A stretch of 64,000 bases of DNA from Taxillus chinensis (Eukaryota; Streptophyta; Magnoliopsida; Santalales; Loranthaceae), in the NCBI GenBank assembly GCA_023512835.1, contig CM042084.1, forward strand, positions 44,563,609-44,627,608, read 5' to 3'. Positions 9,612-20,458 of this stretch are shown piece after piece. The position numbers and the translations under genes were made by a program. The notes beneath the pieces were generated by a model. It saw only the letters and a program-made list of their open reading frames with translations. It did no database searches and was not told the DNA's origin. Position 1 is the first letter of the stretch, and every line of letters begins with the position of its first letter.

Positions 9612-11789
9612 TGTAATGACCCGTGTGTAAGAAGTTAACCACAAACACCTTGGATGTTGGTGCACAAGTTTGAGGTAAGAGATGAGCCCAAGAGGGGACC
9701 TTTGGGAGGTGCGGGTGACAAGTGATAACGTACCTTTATGCCCTAGGTAGATGCTATGCGTATGCAGACGGTTTTAAGCCGTTTTGGCTGATCTTGGAGC
9801 TCACTTTTGATAGGGTAGATGGCCTCAATCAATTGGCGTGCAAGAACAAAAGTTTCTTAGAATGAGGTCCTCTACCTACCACAAAAATTTCAGAGCATTT
9901 GGAGCTGCACGTGAATTCACCCATTTCACGTGCAAGCATATTTTTGTTTCTCGACCTTTACAAGATGCAAGGAGGCTTGGGGTGAAGTTTGAGTGCATTT
10001 GGAGCTGCATGCCAATTGGGGAATTGGCGTTCAAATTGGCGTGCGAGCGGGTTTTTGCATGGTTGCCTTGGTTTTGTCATTCTAATCATCTTTTCCCAAA
10101 GGACCATGTTGGAATTGTGACTATTTTGGTGTGTATAGATATGGGAAGGTCATAGCTTGTTCCATCAAAACTACGTCGTTTTGATGCTTGGGATTCACTT
10201 AATCAAAACTACGTCGTTTTGATGTTATGTTGTCTATATAAGGAGGAGAAGCCCTCTGTTTTAGGTTTAGGGTTCTCTTTAGTCTGCCGCCGCTCGTCGA
10301 GAGAGAGAGAGCTAGAGAGAGAGAAGGAAGGGGAGTTGCTAGTTGCTGCCTGGGAGCATCTTGCGTGGGGAGGACGGCGTTTAGCGCGGGAGCAAGGAAG
10401 ATCTCGCTTTAAGGTAGGGGTTCGTCTCACCTGATCCGTTCTGGGGTTAGGCCCTGTGTAGAGGATTTATAGAGCTTCTATTGTTATTGTTATACTATTT
10501 ATATGTAAATTCATATAAGTGTGACCTCCTATATGAATGTTGGCCTTCAATGGCGCTTTTTGATGTTTTCTGGTGTTGGATGGTGAGTGCATATTAAGTG
10601 TTCGATAAAATGCCTGTGTGAATATGTCTGTGTGAATATGCCTAGTAGGTGTTTGATAATATGCCTGTGTGGCTGGGTTTGTGGGTTTGTGAATGTATGC
10701 TTGTTAAGCGTTAGGGTAAAATACCTGTGAGACTCTGCATGCCAGGTGTTTGATTTTATGCCTGATAGGCTGTGCGAACTAAGTGTTTGGTATTATGCCT
10801 GTGAAAGTGTGTATGCTACGTGTTTGGTTTAATGCCTGTGTGACCTTGTATGTTGTGTTTGTGGAACCCGGTGGTTGTGGAAGCCCGGGACTGGAATTGT
10901 TAGCCTGTGTGGCTAAGCCTATATAGCCGTGGATATGTTAGCCCGTGTGGCTAAGCCTATATGGCCGTGGATATGTTAGCCTGTGTGGCTAAGCCTATAT
11001 GGCCGTGGATATGTTAGCCAGTGTGGCTAAGCCTGAGAGGCTGTGGATATGTTAGCCCGTGTGGCTAAGCCTGAGTGGTTGTGGATATGTTAGCCCGTGT
11101 GGCTAAGGCTGAGTGGTCATGGATATGTTAGCCCGTGTGGCTAAGCCTATATGGGCGTGGATATGTTAGCCCGTGTGGCTAAGCCTGAGAGGTCGTGGAT
11201 ATGTTAGCCCGTGTGGCTAAGCCTGAGTGGTTGTGGATATGTTAGCCCGTGTGGCTAAGCCTATATGGCCGTGGATATGTTAGCCGTGTGGCTAAGCCTC
11301 GTATGGTTGTGGATAGGTGTGTTCCGTGTGATTGTGGAATACAACCTGTTTATATCTTATTGTCACTACACCGCACCTGTACACACCCTCATGTAGACGC
11401 TAGGAGCATGGGATGGGTTGGGGAGACATGGTCCCTACTTGAGCCGTGGTTGCTCACCCCTCCCTCTATGTTGTGTTTTCTTTCAGGGAACATACAGGCG
11501 TTAGGTGGGACCCCAAGGTGGAAGACCTTATTTACTTTCTTGTCTACCATTTATGTTATTTTTATGGGAATTGATGTAACCCCAGTGGGGATGGATTGAA
11601 AAGAGGATTTTGTTGTAATAAAGACTATTTTGGATTGTGGATTGCTTTTATGAACTTTACTTTCTTGAATGTGTTGTGAATGTTTAAAATGTTATATTCG
11701 GGGTTTGCACCCTAACCCCTTTGCCCTCCGTGTGGGTACAAGGGGAGTCACGTACCGGTTTCCTCGGGTTGGAAATCCGGGGTGTGACA
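9612..11789 (+). repeat. 3' LTR of E3
   Basis: Same termini, length (2178 bp) and order of parts as the 5' LTR. The E7-like promoter block begins at 9723, TATATAA is at 10235-10241, and a GA-rich leader is near 10300. Followed directly by the TSD. Confidence 0.93.
10900..11315 (+). repeat. 38-bp minisatellite, 11 units (E3 3' LTR)
   Basis: Same unit, copy number and variant order as the array at 4513-4930, with a few substitutions. Open frames crossing it are artefacts. Confidence 0.92.
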
Positions 11790-11794
11790 CGCAC
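11790..11794. repeat. Target-site duplication, right copy (E3)
   Basis: CGCAC, matching 3221-3225. Confidence 0.93.
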
Positions 11795-11994
11795 CCCAAA
11801 AGTGGTTTTCCTTTCGGACGGAATCCGGTGATGATAATTTTGGTTAGGTAATTGTATAAGTGTCAAGTTCTAAGCACGGGCACAATTGTGTGTTCTTGTG
11901 GCATGTTCGTGCATCTAATTTATATGTCGGCGGTAGGGTTTAACCTGCCCGTGTGCGCACGGGTGCCTTGTTGGTGCAAGTGGAAAGGGAGCGC

Positions 11995-12076
11995 GGGCGG
12001 TATCGGTGCCGCCCCCGTGGGTGTGTCTCCGTGCCGAAGGAAACGAGAGGGGGAGGGGCGGCATCGGTGCCGCCCC
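11995..12076 (+). repeat. Pair of GC hairpins with TCGG loops
   Basis: GGGGCGGCATCGGTGCCGCC continued by CC (12055-12076) is a perfect 9-bp stem with a TCGG loop. A close copy (GGGCGGTATCGGTGCCGCCC, 11995-12014) has one T-G wobble. They are 60 bp apart. Confidence 0.7.
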
Positions 12077-12165
12077 GTGGATCGCACTAGCCCTTCGGGT
12101 TGGTGGGGTGGGCCGGACCCCCTTTTTTTTTGGGCCGGCCCTCCTCCTGCTTTTGGGATACATTA

Positions 12166-12222
12166 TATATATATATTTATATGTATATATATATATATAT
12201 GTATATATAAATGTTTTTATAT
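12166..12222. repeat. AT microsatellite
   Basis: Interrupted (TA)n/(TATG)n tract in the E4 LTR region. Confidence 0.9.
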
Positions 12223-12489
12223 ATAGGTGGATATATTTGCGTGTAAATAGCTAAATTTATATAGGGTTAGCTAGATAATATTAGTTTGTTTAAAAAAAAT
12301 TATTATGGCTTAATTTTATCTAGTATTATAAATATTATTCGGACTTGTATACATGTTTATGTATGGATGTATGATGATGGGATGTTATCAGCTTAGTGAT
12401 CTGATTACCGTTGTGGCATGCTATTGTTACCTTTGTGATTTGATTGTTAATGGTTGGTTGTATGTGGTCTTGGTACTGGTAGAGGGGTT

Positions 12490-12615
12490 GGGTTAATCGC
12501 GGGTCCCACATAGGGCTGGCAAGAGGCCACAGGTCCCCTACGTGGCTGGTTAACCCAGGTCCCATATGTGGCTGGTAGTCATTAGGGACACCGCAGGTCC
12601 CACATATGGCTACCT
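12490..12615 (+). repeat. Short minisatellite in the E4 LTR
   Basis: Four imperfect units of the type GGTCCCACATATGGCTGG with variable spacers of roughly 10-20 bp. A different sequence from the arrays of E3, E5 and E8. Confidence 0.7.
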
Positions 12616-13244
12616 GATGGTGACTGGAATCTCAGGAGTTGGTTGCAGAAATTTTATTGATGACTTGGTTATTCAGTGAGCCTTTAATAAATGAATTATA
12701 ATGTGCGGGTTGTTATGATTTGTGGTTAAGTGCAAGTTTCTTGTGATATGGTAGAACACTACACTAGCACAGGCATACACGGACCATATAGACCTAGGAT
12801 TTTGTGTGATAGAATGGTGGAGTTGGGGATCACCTCATCGGGCATTCGTGCTCACCCTACCTTGTTTCTGTTTTCCTACAGGTTGTAGGGAGTAGCTGGT
12901 GGAGCCTTAGCAGAGCTGGCTAGAACTTTTTTTCGGTGTAGGATTCTCTATGAACTTGTTTACCGTTTAAATTATTTATTTTCCGAACTTGGGTCCGTGA
13001 CGATTGTATGAACCCAGTTGGTGGGACTATTTGTGAGTTGTTTGGTGTGCTGGACTTTTATGTGGATTGGTTGCACTTGTTATGCTGATTTACTAAATTT
13101 TGGATTTATCATATTGGCGTACGATTCTACCTTGTTGAAGTATTGTACAGGATTGGGCCAGTCACCAACCCCACGACCCCCGAGTAGGCGTGGGGAGTCT
13201 TATTCCTAGCTCTGTGGGTTTCAGAATTTGGGGGCGTGACAAGT

Positions 13245-13256
13245 TGGTATCGGAGC
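13245..13256 (+). other. PBS of E4, initiator-Met type
   Basis: TGGTATCGGAGC, one substitution from the canonical initiator-Met PBS, 3 bp after the LTR end. Confidence 0.88.
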
Positions 13257-13740
13257 ATGGTCTAGTGGACCTAAGTTAGTGAGGGGTGGTTAATAGACAC
13301 TTAGAAGCTTGGAAGACTATAAGGAGGGCGCCTGATCAACGCAGTCCTTATACGTGTTTTGGGTTGACCGAGGGTTCATCGGATCGTCATAGGAAGCATT
13401 TGGGTTGGGTGCATACATGCTTCATGACTGTGTGCATATCTAGGTACTAGAAAACATTTGCTAATGCTACTCCAATTGTGGGAATGTATTGATTATACTT
13501 GTTGGATATTTGTGGTTTGTCCTTCTTTGGTGATTGACTATGATTAATCGAGAATGATACTATGCTAGTATAAACCTAGGGAGTCTAAGTGAATAACAAC
13601 ATAATTTGGTGAGTAGAATAAAGGGCTTAGAAACCTCTTTATTTGCGTGGCGGACAAGGTTCGCCTATTGGTTTAAATAAATTTGGTTGTTTGACTAGTG
13701 CGCGATAGTTAATAGATATTGTTGATATGTGTTGGTGCGA
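13257..13740 (+). other. Untranslated leader of E4
   Basis: Non-coding; nothing recognisable between the PBS and the gag ATG. Confidence 0.7.
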
Positions 13741-14877
13741 ATGGCACCCAAGACTAGGGCTCAAGGTCCAACAAAGGAGCTATCCATTCAGTCCAAATCA
13801 CAAGGACAACGAGTTCTCCAGGACTGCCTTGGGTTCGAGATTGCTTGCTCAGTTGGGGCTCAAATATTGAGCCAAATCCAGGGTGTCATGCAAGGCACCA
13901 TGAGGGATGTGGCTAGAGAGGTGATGCAGGAGGAACTGAGGAAGCAGCAGCAGCCTCAGCAGGAGCAGCAGGAGGTTCTAGAGGAGAGCCAGCCACAGGT
14001 CACAGCAGTTCCGCCCGTAGTACCGATCGACTGGGTGAGTCGATTCCTGAAGCAAAAATCGACGAAGTTTGAGGCAAATACGAGACCCGATGAGGCCGAG
14101 GAATGGGTCAAATGGACAGAGGACATCTTCGAGCTGATCCAGGTGCCCGAAGAGGCTAAGGTCCGCATAGCCACACATTTCCTAGTAGGTGGGGCCCACA
14201 GGTGGTGGGACGCCGTGAAGCATGTTCACGAGAGCCAAATGGCATGGGAGGACTTCATGGAGCTCTTCTATGTAGAGTATTTCCCTCGCTCGTGCAGAAG
14301 AGAGTACTACACACTGGAGCAGGGCAGCTGGACCGTGACAGAGTATGTCACAGCTTTCACTGAGCTAGGCAGATTTGCCCCAGATTCATGGAAGGTGGAG
14401 GCTTATAAGACCCAGGATTTCATTGATGGGCCGAGACCGTCACTTAGGAGGGGATTGAACATGACGGAATTGACTACGTACAATGATGCGGTCAACAAGG
14501 CACTTATTGGAGAGCAGGACTTAAACCAAATAAGGAATCGAGACCATGGAACTCATCGGGGCCTAGCCAGGAAGAGGCCAAGAGAGGAGCAATCCGAGGG
14601 ACAGGGGGACAAGAGGCCGGTGCCCAAATTTTCACATTCGGGGAACTCAGGCAGCAGCTCTACCTCACGGTTTTTAGGGACGTGTCGATCCTGTGGACTT
14701 CAGGGACACAAGGAGGCGGATTGTAGGCGGAAGAGTGGCTACCCACTCAAGTGCTTTCGATGTGGGGGATTGGGACACGGGATAGGAGAGTGTCCTTCGC
14801 CGCTTCAGCTAGTGTTGCGGGGCCACATCGACCTCATGACCAGGGCCGAGGAGCGGGACTCCATATCGAGAGACTAG
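13741..14877 (+). CDS. gag: Gag polyprotein of chromovirus-like E4
   Basis: 378 codons from the ATG at 13741 (MAPKTRAQG); I prefer this to upstream GTG/TTG codons because it is the first ATG. A glutamine-rich segment (about residues 65-85) is followed by the retrotransposon gag core (VSRFLKQKSTKFEANTRPDE, AHRWWDAVK, FMELFYVEYFPRSCR, about residues 97-200), which forms the particle shell. Near the C-terminus are two CCHC zinc knuckles for RNA binding, CRSCGLQGHKEADC and CFRCGGLGHGIGEC. This is the only uninterrupted full-length gag in the window. The frame ends at 14877; the normally continuous linker to protease is shifted. Confidence 0.9.
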   Translation: MAPKTRAQGPTKELSIQSKSQGQRVLQDCLGFEIACSVGAQILSQIQGVMQGTMRDVAREVMQEELRKQQQPQQEQQEVLEESQPQVTAVPPVVPIDWVSRFLKQKSTKFEANTRPDEAEEWVKWTEDIFELIQVPEEAKVRIATHFLVGGAHRWWDAVKHVHESQMAWEDFMELFYVEYFPRSCRREYYTLEQGSWTVTEYVTAFTELGRFAPDSWKVEAYKTQDFIDGPRPSLRRGLNMTELTTYNDAVNKALIGEQDLNQIRNRDHGTHRGLARKRPREEQSEGQGDKRPVPKFSHSGNSGSSSTSRFLGTCRSCGLQGHKEADCRRKSGYPLKCFRCGGLGHGIGECPSPLQLVLRGHIDLMTRAEERDSISRD

Positions 14878-15067
14878 CTCGGTCGGGACGGTCGGTACAT
14901 GGACGACCTGCTACACGACAGCCTCGGCGGGAGGCCCAGGCTCGAAGGGACAGAATGATCGAGCTACGACGAGTCCGGCCAGCGGTAGTGTTCGAAGGGG
15001 AGGAACTATGCTATTACCGACGAGAGGCGGAAGTTCCACCAGTTGACGAGGCGAGTCAGGGGCCAGC

Positions 15068-15835
15068 ATGGTGAGAGGTACGATTTTGGTTTCACGCACT
15101 ATTTGTACTGTTTTGATTGATCCTGGTGCTACACACTCGTTCATCGTGCACTCCACCGTAGAGGGATTAAAGTTGGATTGTACTACTGTTGATCAGCCCC
15201 TTGTGGTTGATACACCCGTAGGGGGCTTGGTAGTGATTAATAGGGTCTGTTCAGGATGTGAGGTTACTCTAGGAGGTGTTGACCTCCGGTGTAACCTATT
15301 TGTGATGCACTTTGATGTCTTTGATGTGATTTTGGGTATGGACTGGTTGACCCATGTGGAGGCGATAATTGAGTGTTATAGGCGACAAGTGACCTTCCTC
15401 ACACCTGAGGGCACTCGAGGCACTTTCATGGGTGAGTGGTCTGATGATGCATGCAAATTGGGGCCTTTGAGGCAAGGATGGGGAGATGTAACCCATCAGT
15501 TGGCCAGTCTAACACTAGTTGACCCCCAGCAGGAGAATAGGGCGGTGTTACCCAAGGTGGTGGATCAGTTTCCCGATGTGTTTCCCAAGGACTACGTTGA
15601 ATTACCACCAGAGAGAGAGGTGGACTTTTTGATAGAGTTGCTACCCGGGACAGCACCTATCAGATTGGCAGCTTACCGGATGGCACCAGTTGAGCTTCGA
15701 GAGCTCAAGAGGCAGATAGACGATCTTTTGGCATGTGGTTTTATTAGACGGAGTAGTTCGCCTTGGAGTGCTCCGGTGTTATTCACCAAAAGGCGAATGG
15801 TTCACTTCGGTTGTGTATTGACTACCGACAATTGA
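15068..15835 (+). pseudogene. pol: Protease and N-terminal RT of E4
   Basis: Aspartic protease first: the active-site motif reads VLIDPGATHSF, with DPG where many relatives have DSG or DTG, and the family phrase FDVILGMDWL follows near 15335. RT begins with DVFPKDYVELPPEREVDF and YRMAPVELRELKRQI, then SSPWSAPVLF. The frame is lost at about 15785, just where the RT motif CIDYR should follow. The region 14878-15067 upstream is the shifted gag-protease linker. The protein would process the polyprotein and begin cDNA synthesis. Confidence 0.85.
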
Positions 15836-15883
15836 ACCAGGTGACAGTGAAGAAACAGATACCCTTTACCAAGGATCGATGAT

Positions 15884-16201
15884 TTGTTTGACCGGTTCAG
15901 GGGTGCCCGTTGGTTTTCCAAGATTGATTTGAGATCTAGATACCATCAGTTGCATGTGCGGGAGTCAGACATCCCAAAGACAGCCTTCAGTTGCAGATAT
16001 GGCCATTATGAGTGGCTAGTGATGCCCTTCGGGCTCACAAATGCCCCAGCGGTGTTCATGGGGTTGATAAATCAGATCTTTACACCCTATCTTGATCGGT
16101 TCGTGGTGGTCTTTATAGATGATATCCTGATTTACTCCCGGATAGAGAACGAGCATGAGGAGCATTTACAGGTGTGGTGTTACGACGTTGAGAGACCATA
16201 G
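15884..16201 (+). pseudogene. pol: RT core of E4 with YxDD-type active site
   Basis: Carries [34 protein letters not shown] and the catalytic FIDDILIYS. The opening frameshift includes an extra A in the run at about 15852-15854 (GAAGAAACAG). The frame is lost again at about 16175 (the EEHLQV region). Both catalytic Asp residues are intact, so the damage is confined to indels. Confidence 0.88.
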
Positions 16202-16973
16202 GCTGTATGTAAAGTTCACGAAATGTGACTTTTGGCTGCAGTGGGTGAAATTCTTAGGACAAGTGGTATCATCGGAGGGTATCACAGTGGATCCTGGCAA
16301 GATTGAGGCCGTGATGTCATGGAAGCGCCCAACGAACGTTTTTGAGATTCAGAGTTTTCTGGGGTTGGCAGGTTATTATAGGAGGTTCGTTAAGGAATTC
16401 TCCTGTTTAGCCGCACCGATGACTAGCTTAACCCAAAAGGGGGTACGATTTGTCCGGTCGGATGCTTGTGAGGATGCTTTCAGTCGGTTGAAGGCTAGAT
16501 TGACTTCACGACCTATCCTGGTCCTGCCACGGGAGGGTGTACCCTATGAGGTCTATTGTGATGCCTCTAATGTTGGTTTGGGTTGTGTACTCATGCAGGA
16601 AGGACGGGTAATTGCTTATGGTTCCCGTCAGTTGAGGACCCATGAGAAAAATTACCCCACGCACGATTTGGAGTTAGCTGCAGTGATCTTTGCATTAAAG
16701 AGCTGGCAGCACTATCTCCTTGGGGAGAAGTTTGTGGTATACACTGACCACAAGAGCTTGCAGTACATCTTCTCTCAGCGGGATCTGAATCTTAGGCAGA
16801 GGCGTTGGGTAGAGTATATACAACAGTTCCAGTTTGATCTTCGGATACACCCGGAAGGGGAATGTAGTAGCCGATGCCTTGAGCCGGAAGAGCCAGGCCA
16901 TGGTGGCTCTCTGTCTTGTCAAGGAATGGGAGATGATGGGATAACTAGCTACTCGAGGTTACGGCCGGTGCAA
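16202..16973 (+). pseudogene. pol: RT thumb and RNase H of E4, cut by E5
   Basis: Thumb motifs [24 protein letters not shown] and [14 protein letters not shown] lead into RNase H, which removes the RNA template strand. Its acidic residues are visible in YCDAS, DLELAAV and TDHKSL. A frameshift near 16850 scrambles the motif that should read VADALSR. The element stops at 16973, where the E5 LTR begins; integrase and the 3' LTR of E4 are absent from the window. Confidence 0.87.
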
Positions 16974-18092
16974 TGTCACGCCCCGGATTTCCAACCCGAG
17001 GAAACCGGTACGTGACTCCCCTTGTACCCACACGGAGGGCAAAGGGGTTAGGGTGCAAACCCCGAACATAACATTTTAAACATCTACAACACATTCAAAA
17101 CAGGTAGGGTTCAATAAAGCAATCCACAATCCAAAATAGTCTTTATTACAACAATCCTCTTTTCAATCCATCCCCACCTGGGGTTACATCAATTCTCATA
17201 ACAATAACAAATAGTAAACAAGTAGGGTAAATAAGGTCTTCCACCTTGGGGTCCCTCCTAACGCCTGTATGTTCTCGAAAAAAAAACACAACATAGAGGG
17301 AGGGGTGAGCAACCACAGCTTCAGGTAGGGATCATGTCTCCCCAACCCATCCCATGCTCCTAGCATCTACATGGGTGTGTACGGGTGCAGTGTAGTGACA
17401 ATAAAATGTAAACAGGTTGTATTCCACATTCACAAGGCACACACCTATCCACGACCTCACAAGGCTTAGCCACACAAGCTAACATAGCCACGACCGCTCA
17501 GGCTTAGCCACACGGGCTAACATATCCACAGCCTCTCAGGCTTAGCCACACAGGCTAACATATCCACGGCCTCTCAGGCTTAGCCACACGGGCTAACATA
17601 TCCACAGCCTCTCAGGCTTAGCCACACAGGCTAACAGACAGTCCCGGGCTTCCACAGCCACCGGGTTCCACAAACACAGCATACAAGGTCACCCAGGCAT
17701 ATTATCAAACACATAGCATACACACTTTTACAGGCATAATACCAAACACTTGACATGCATACATTCACAAACCCACAATCCCAGCCACACAGGCATATTA
17801 TCAAACACTTGATATGCACTCACCATCCAACACCAAAATACATCAAAAACCGCCATTGAAGGCCAACATCCATATAGGAGATCACACCTATATGGATTAC
17901 ATATGTATATATAACAGATATGACCCATAATCTGCCCTAGAACCCTAGGACAGAGGAGGATTTAGGAAGAACAGAACCCCTACCTCAAGTAAAACGCAAC
18001 AACACAGCACTGTCCCGATCCCACGTCGAACGCTGTCCACCCACGAAGCACCGACCACCCACGCAAGACGCCCGGCAGCAACCAGGAGCTCT

Positions 18093-18130
<38 letters not shown>

Positions 18131-18690
18131 GACGGCTGGTGGAGCAACAAACCCTAACCCTAAAACAGAGGGGCTTCTCCTCCTTATATAGACAACACAA
18201 CATCAAAACGACGTAGTTTTGATTAAGTGAATCCCAGGATCAAAACGACGTAGTTTTGATCACACAAGTTAGCACCTTTCCGCACCCATATAGGCCAAAA
18301 TACTCAGAATTTCAACATGGTCCTTTGGAGAATGTCAAAACCAAGGGAACCATGCAAAAATATGGTCGCACGCCAATTTGCACGTGAATTCCCCAATTCA
18401 CGTGCTACTCCAAATGCACCGCAAATGCTCTCAAACTTCACCCCTAGCCTCCTTGCCTCATGTAGAAGACAACCACACTTGCACGTGAATTGGACCCATA
18501 TCACGTGCACCTCACATACACGTCGGTTTGGCCTGGAAACTTCGTGGTAGATAGAGGACATCATTCTAAGCATCTTTCCTTTTGCACGTAAATTCATTGG
18601 AGTCCATTTACTAGGTCAAAATCTAGAAAAACTAGAAAAACTCTACTTAGAAGGCAAAACCGTGACTAACTCAAGGTACGGGTCCTTACA
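16974..18690 (-). repeat. 3' LTR of E5
   Basis: 1717 bp; on the element strand TGTAAGGACCCGTACC...GGGGCGTGACA. Contains CACGTG palindromes (perfect 26-mer at 18380-18405), two ACGT near-palindromes, TATATAA (minus strand, 18190-18184), a telo-box-like CCCTAACCCTAAAA near 18152, a (CT)n run at 18096-18128, and five 38-bp units (about 17446-17634) of the same family as in E3. Confidence 0.92.
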
Positions 18691-18707
18691 TCCTCTCCCC
18701 CCTTAAG
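18691..18707 (-). other. Polypurine tract of E5
   Basis: Element strand CTTAAGGGGGGGAGAGGA-type tract adjoining the LTR start at 18690. The 310 bp between here and the integrase stop (18708-19017) are a non-coding 3' UTR, closely similar to the one in E3 (9267-9598). Confidence 0.88.
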
Positions 18708-19017
18708 ACTTTTCGTCCTCGAAAAAAAATGACATACGAGGAAAACAACCACAAGCTACCCATTTGTCACCCGGCAAGCCACAACACCCAAATGAGTCAT
18801 ATATCGCACACAAGACATAACAAAGACATAACAAAGTACTACCATAATCCATAACCACAATAATGCATATAACACATGTCCGCATGTCACGAAAATACAT
18901 CTCAAAACACATCACAAATAAGAACACATGTCTTTAAAAGACAATACAAATACACCAAATCGTACACAACTAATACAAAATACATCACTATCCCTTGGCC
19001 AACACCACCTCTCACGC

Positions 19018-19713
19018 TTAAGATTGTTCGTCCTCGAACAAGTCGGGGTGCTGCTCACGCATCACGAACTCACGTTCCCTTGTCTCCTCCTCAATGCCAC
19101 GGTGCTGCCACAAGACGCGAACCAAAGGAATAGTACGACCACGCAAAAGCTTCTCGCGCCGATCTAGGATACGGATAGGGGCCTCAACAACGGACATGTC
19201 ATCCTCAATGTCCAATGTCCCCCAATCGATGACATGAGTGGGGTCAGGGTGATACTTCCTCAACCGGGACACGTGAAACACGTTGTGCACTCGACTCGGC
19301 CACGGTGGTAACGCTAACCGGTAGGCCACAGGCCCTACACGATCCAGAATCTCAAAAGGACCAATAAACCGCGGAGATAGCTTGGAACCTCGCCCAAACC
19401 GTCGATGGCCACGACGTGGGGAAACACGAAGAAACACATGATCACCAACAGAAAACTCTAAAGGTCGCCGCCGCTGATCCGCATAAGATTTCGCCGACTC
19501 GAGCCGATAACAACCGTGTCGAATCAACTTAACCTTCTCGGTAGCCTCTTGAACCAACTGCAGGTCCCAAGAGAGCTGTCTCCCCCACCTCGGTCCAACG
19601 CGACACGGTCGCCCATACAACGCCTCAAAAAGGAGCCATCCCAATGGATGCTGATAACCTATTATTGTAGGAAAACTCCACCAAAAGAAGGCGAGTTGCC
19701 CACGAACCCCCAA
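19018..19713 (-). pseudogene. pol: Integrase C-terminus with chromodomain (E5)
   Basis: 231 codons open to TAA. A GPY/F-type module (FIGPFEILDRVGPVAYRLAL) lies near residues 120-145, followed by RVHNVFHVSRLRKYHPDP. The C-terminal about 55 residues (from VEAPIRILDRREKLLRG, with IPLVRVLW, to MREQHPDLFEDEQS) fit the Tekay-type chromodomain, which in chromoviruses binds histone marks and directs insertion into heterochromatin. The frame differs from the upstream integrase, with the shift at about 19700. Confidence 0.88.
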
Positions 19714-20458
19714 AATCTAACACACAGGCCCGTAACATGTCCTCCAAAGTCCGATTCGTCCTCTCTGTCCGACCGTCGGTCTCAGGGTGAAAGGCTGTAC
19801 TCAAGTGAAGCTTGGTCCCCATAGCTTCTTGCAAACCTGCCCAAAAACGGGAAGTGAACCTCGAATCCCGGTCGAGACAACCGATGATGGTACTCCATGC
19901 GGTCTCACAATCTCGTTCATGTACACCTTGACTCAAGGTCCCAATAGAGTCCCGCTCGCGAACAGCCAGGAAATGGGCCGACTTCGTGAGCCGATCCACA
20001 ATCACCCAAATCATATCTTTCCTCCCTGTGGTGGGTGGAAGACCAGTCACAAAATCCATCGCTATGTGGTCCCACTTCCACTCCGCTATGGGCAATGGCT
20101 GTAACATGCCCGCCGGCCGCTGATGCTCAGCCTTCACTTGCTGACAGGTGAGGCACCGCGAAACAAAGGCAGCCACATCGCGTTTCATCCCAGGCCACCA
20201 AAAATGTCCCCGAAGCGCATGGTACATCTTCGTACCCCCCTGGATGCACAAAGCAACTCTAGACCGGTGAAACTCCCTCATCACCTCATCCCCGAGGGAA
20301 GATGCCACTACCAACCTCCCCTGAAATGACAATTCATGCTCAGGTACCCTCTGTCCGGTCCTCGGATAGCTCACCGGCCTCAATACGAGCACGGAGAACC
20401 TCACACTCGATGTCACCCAGCTGTTCCTCCCGGACGCGCTGGTACAACTCAGGCACAA
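19625..20458 (-). pseudogene. pol: Integrase zinc finger and catalytic core (E5)
   Basis: His residues in FHRSRVALCIQGG (H part weakened; canonical HxxxH) with CLTCQQ form the zinc-binding region. The DDE core follows: first Asp in WVIVDRLTKSAHF, second in CLDRDSRFTS, Glu in TDGRTERTNRTLEDML. EFSYNNRLSASIGMAPF marks the core end. Integrase inserts the cDNA. The frame shifts into the C-terminal segment near 19700. Confidence 0.88.

Larger units (their letters stand above)
3226..11789 (+). mobile_element. E3: complete non-autonomous LTR retrotransposon (LARD-like)
   Basis: An 8564-bp element with two 2178-bp LTRs (TGTAATGACC...GTGTGACA), a perfect 5-bp TSD CGCAC on both sides, an initiator-Met PBS (5407) and a PPT (9599-9611). 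The internal region is only 4208 bp and has no protease, RT, RNase H or integrase. The ends (leader, zinc knuckle, chromodomain tail, 3' UTR) are closely similar to the chromovirus E5, so E3 looks like an internally deleted derivative that needed enzymes supplied in trans. It sits inside the E2 leader and is therefore younger than E2. E8 is a second member of the same family. Confidence 0.92.
11795..13241 (+). repeat. E2 leader remnant, then LTR of E4
   Basis: The first tens of bases continue the E2 leader interrupted by E3. The remainder ends in TTGGGGGCGTGACA at 13241 followed by an initiator-Met PBS, so it is the 5' LTR of E4; its start is not clear (between about 11850 and 12500). Contents: a GC-rich patch with two hairpins (11995-12076), an AT microsatellite, a short minisatellite (12490-12615) and a non-coding 3' half. 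No gene. Confidence 0.6.

Noticed and set aside
9838..10155. 105-codon frame in the E3 3' LTR
   Set aside because: Covers the promoter block and is the same DNA as 3455-3700, where it is interrupted; no protein similarity.
11852..12254. Overlapping frames of 82-124 codons around the GC-rich patch
   Set aside because: Present on both strands, arising from GC-rich DNA and the AT microsatellite; no conserved counterpart.
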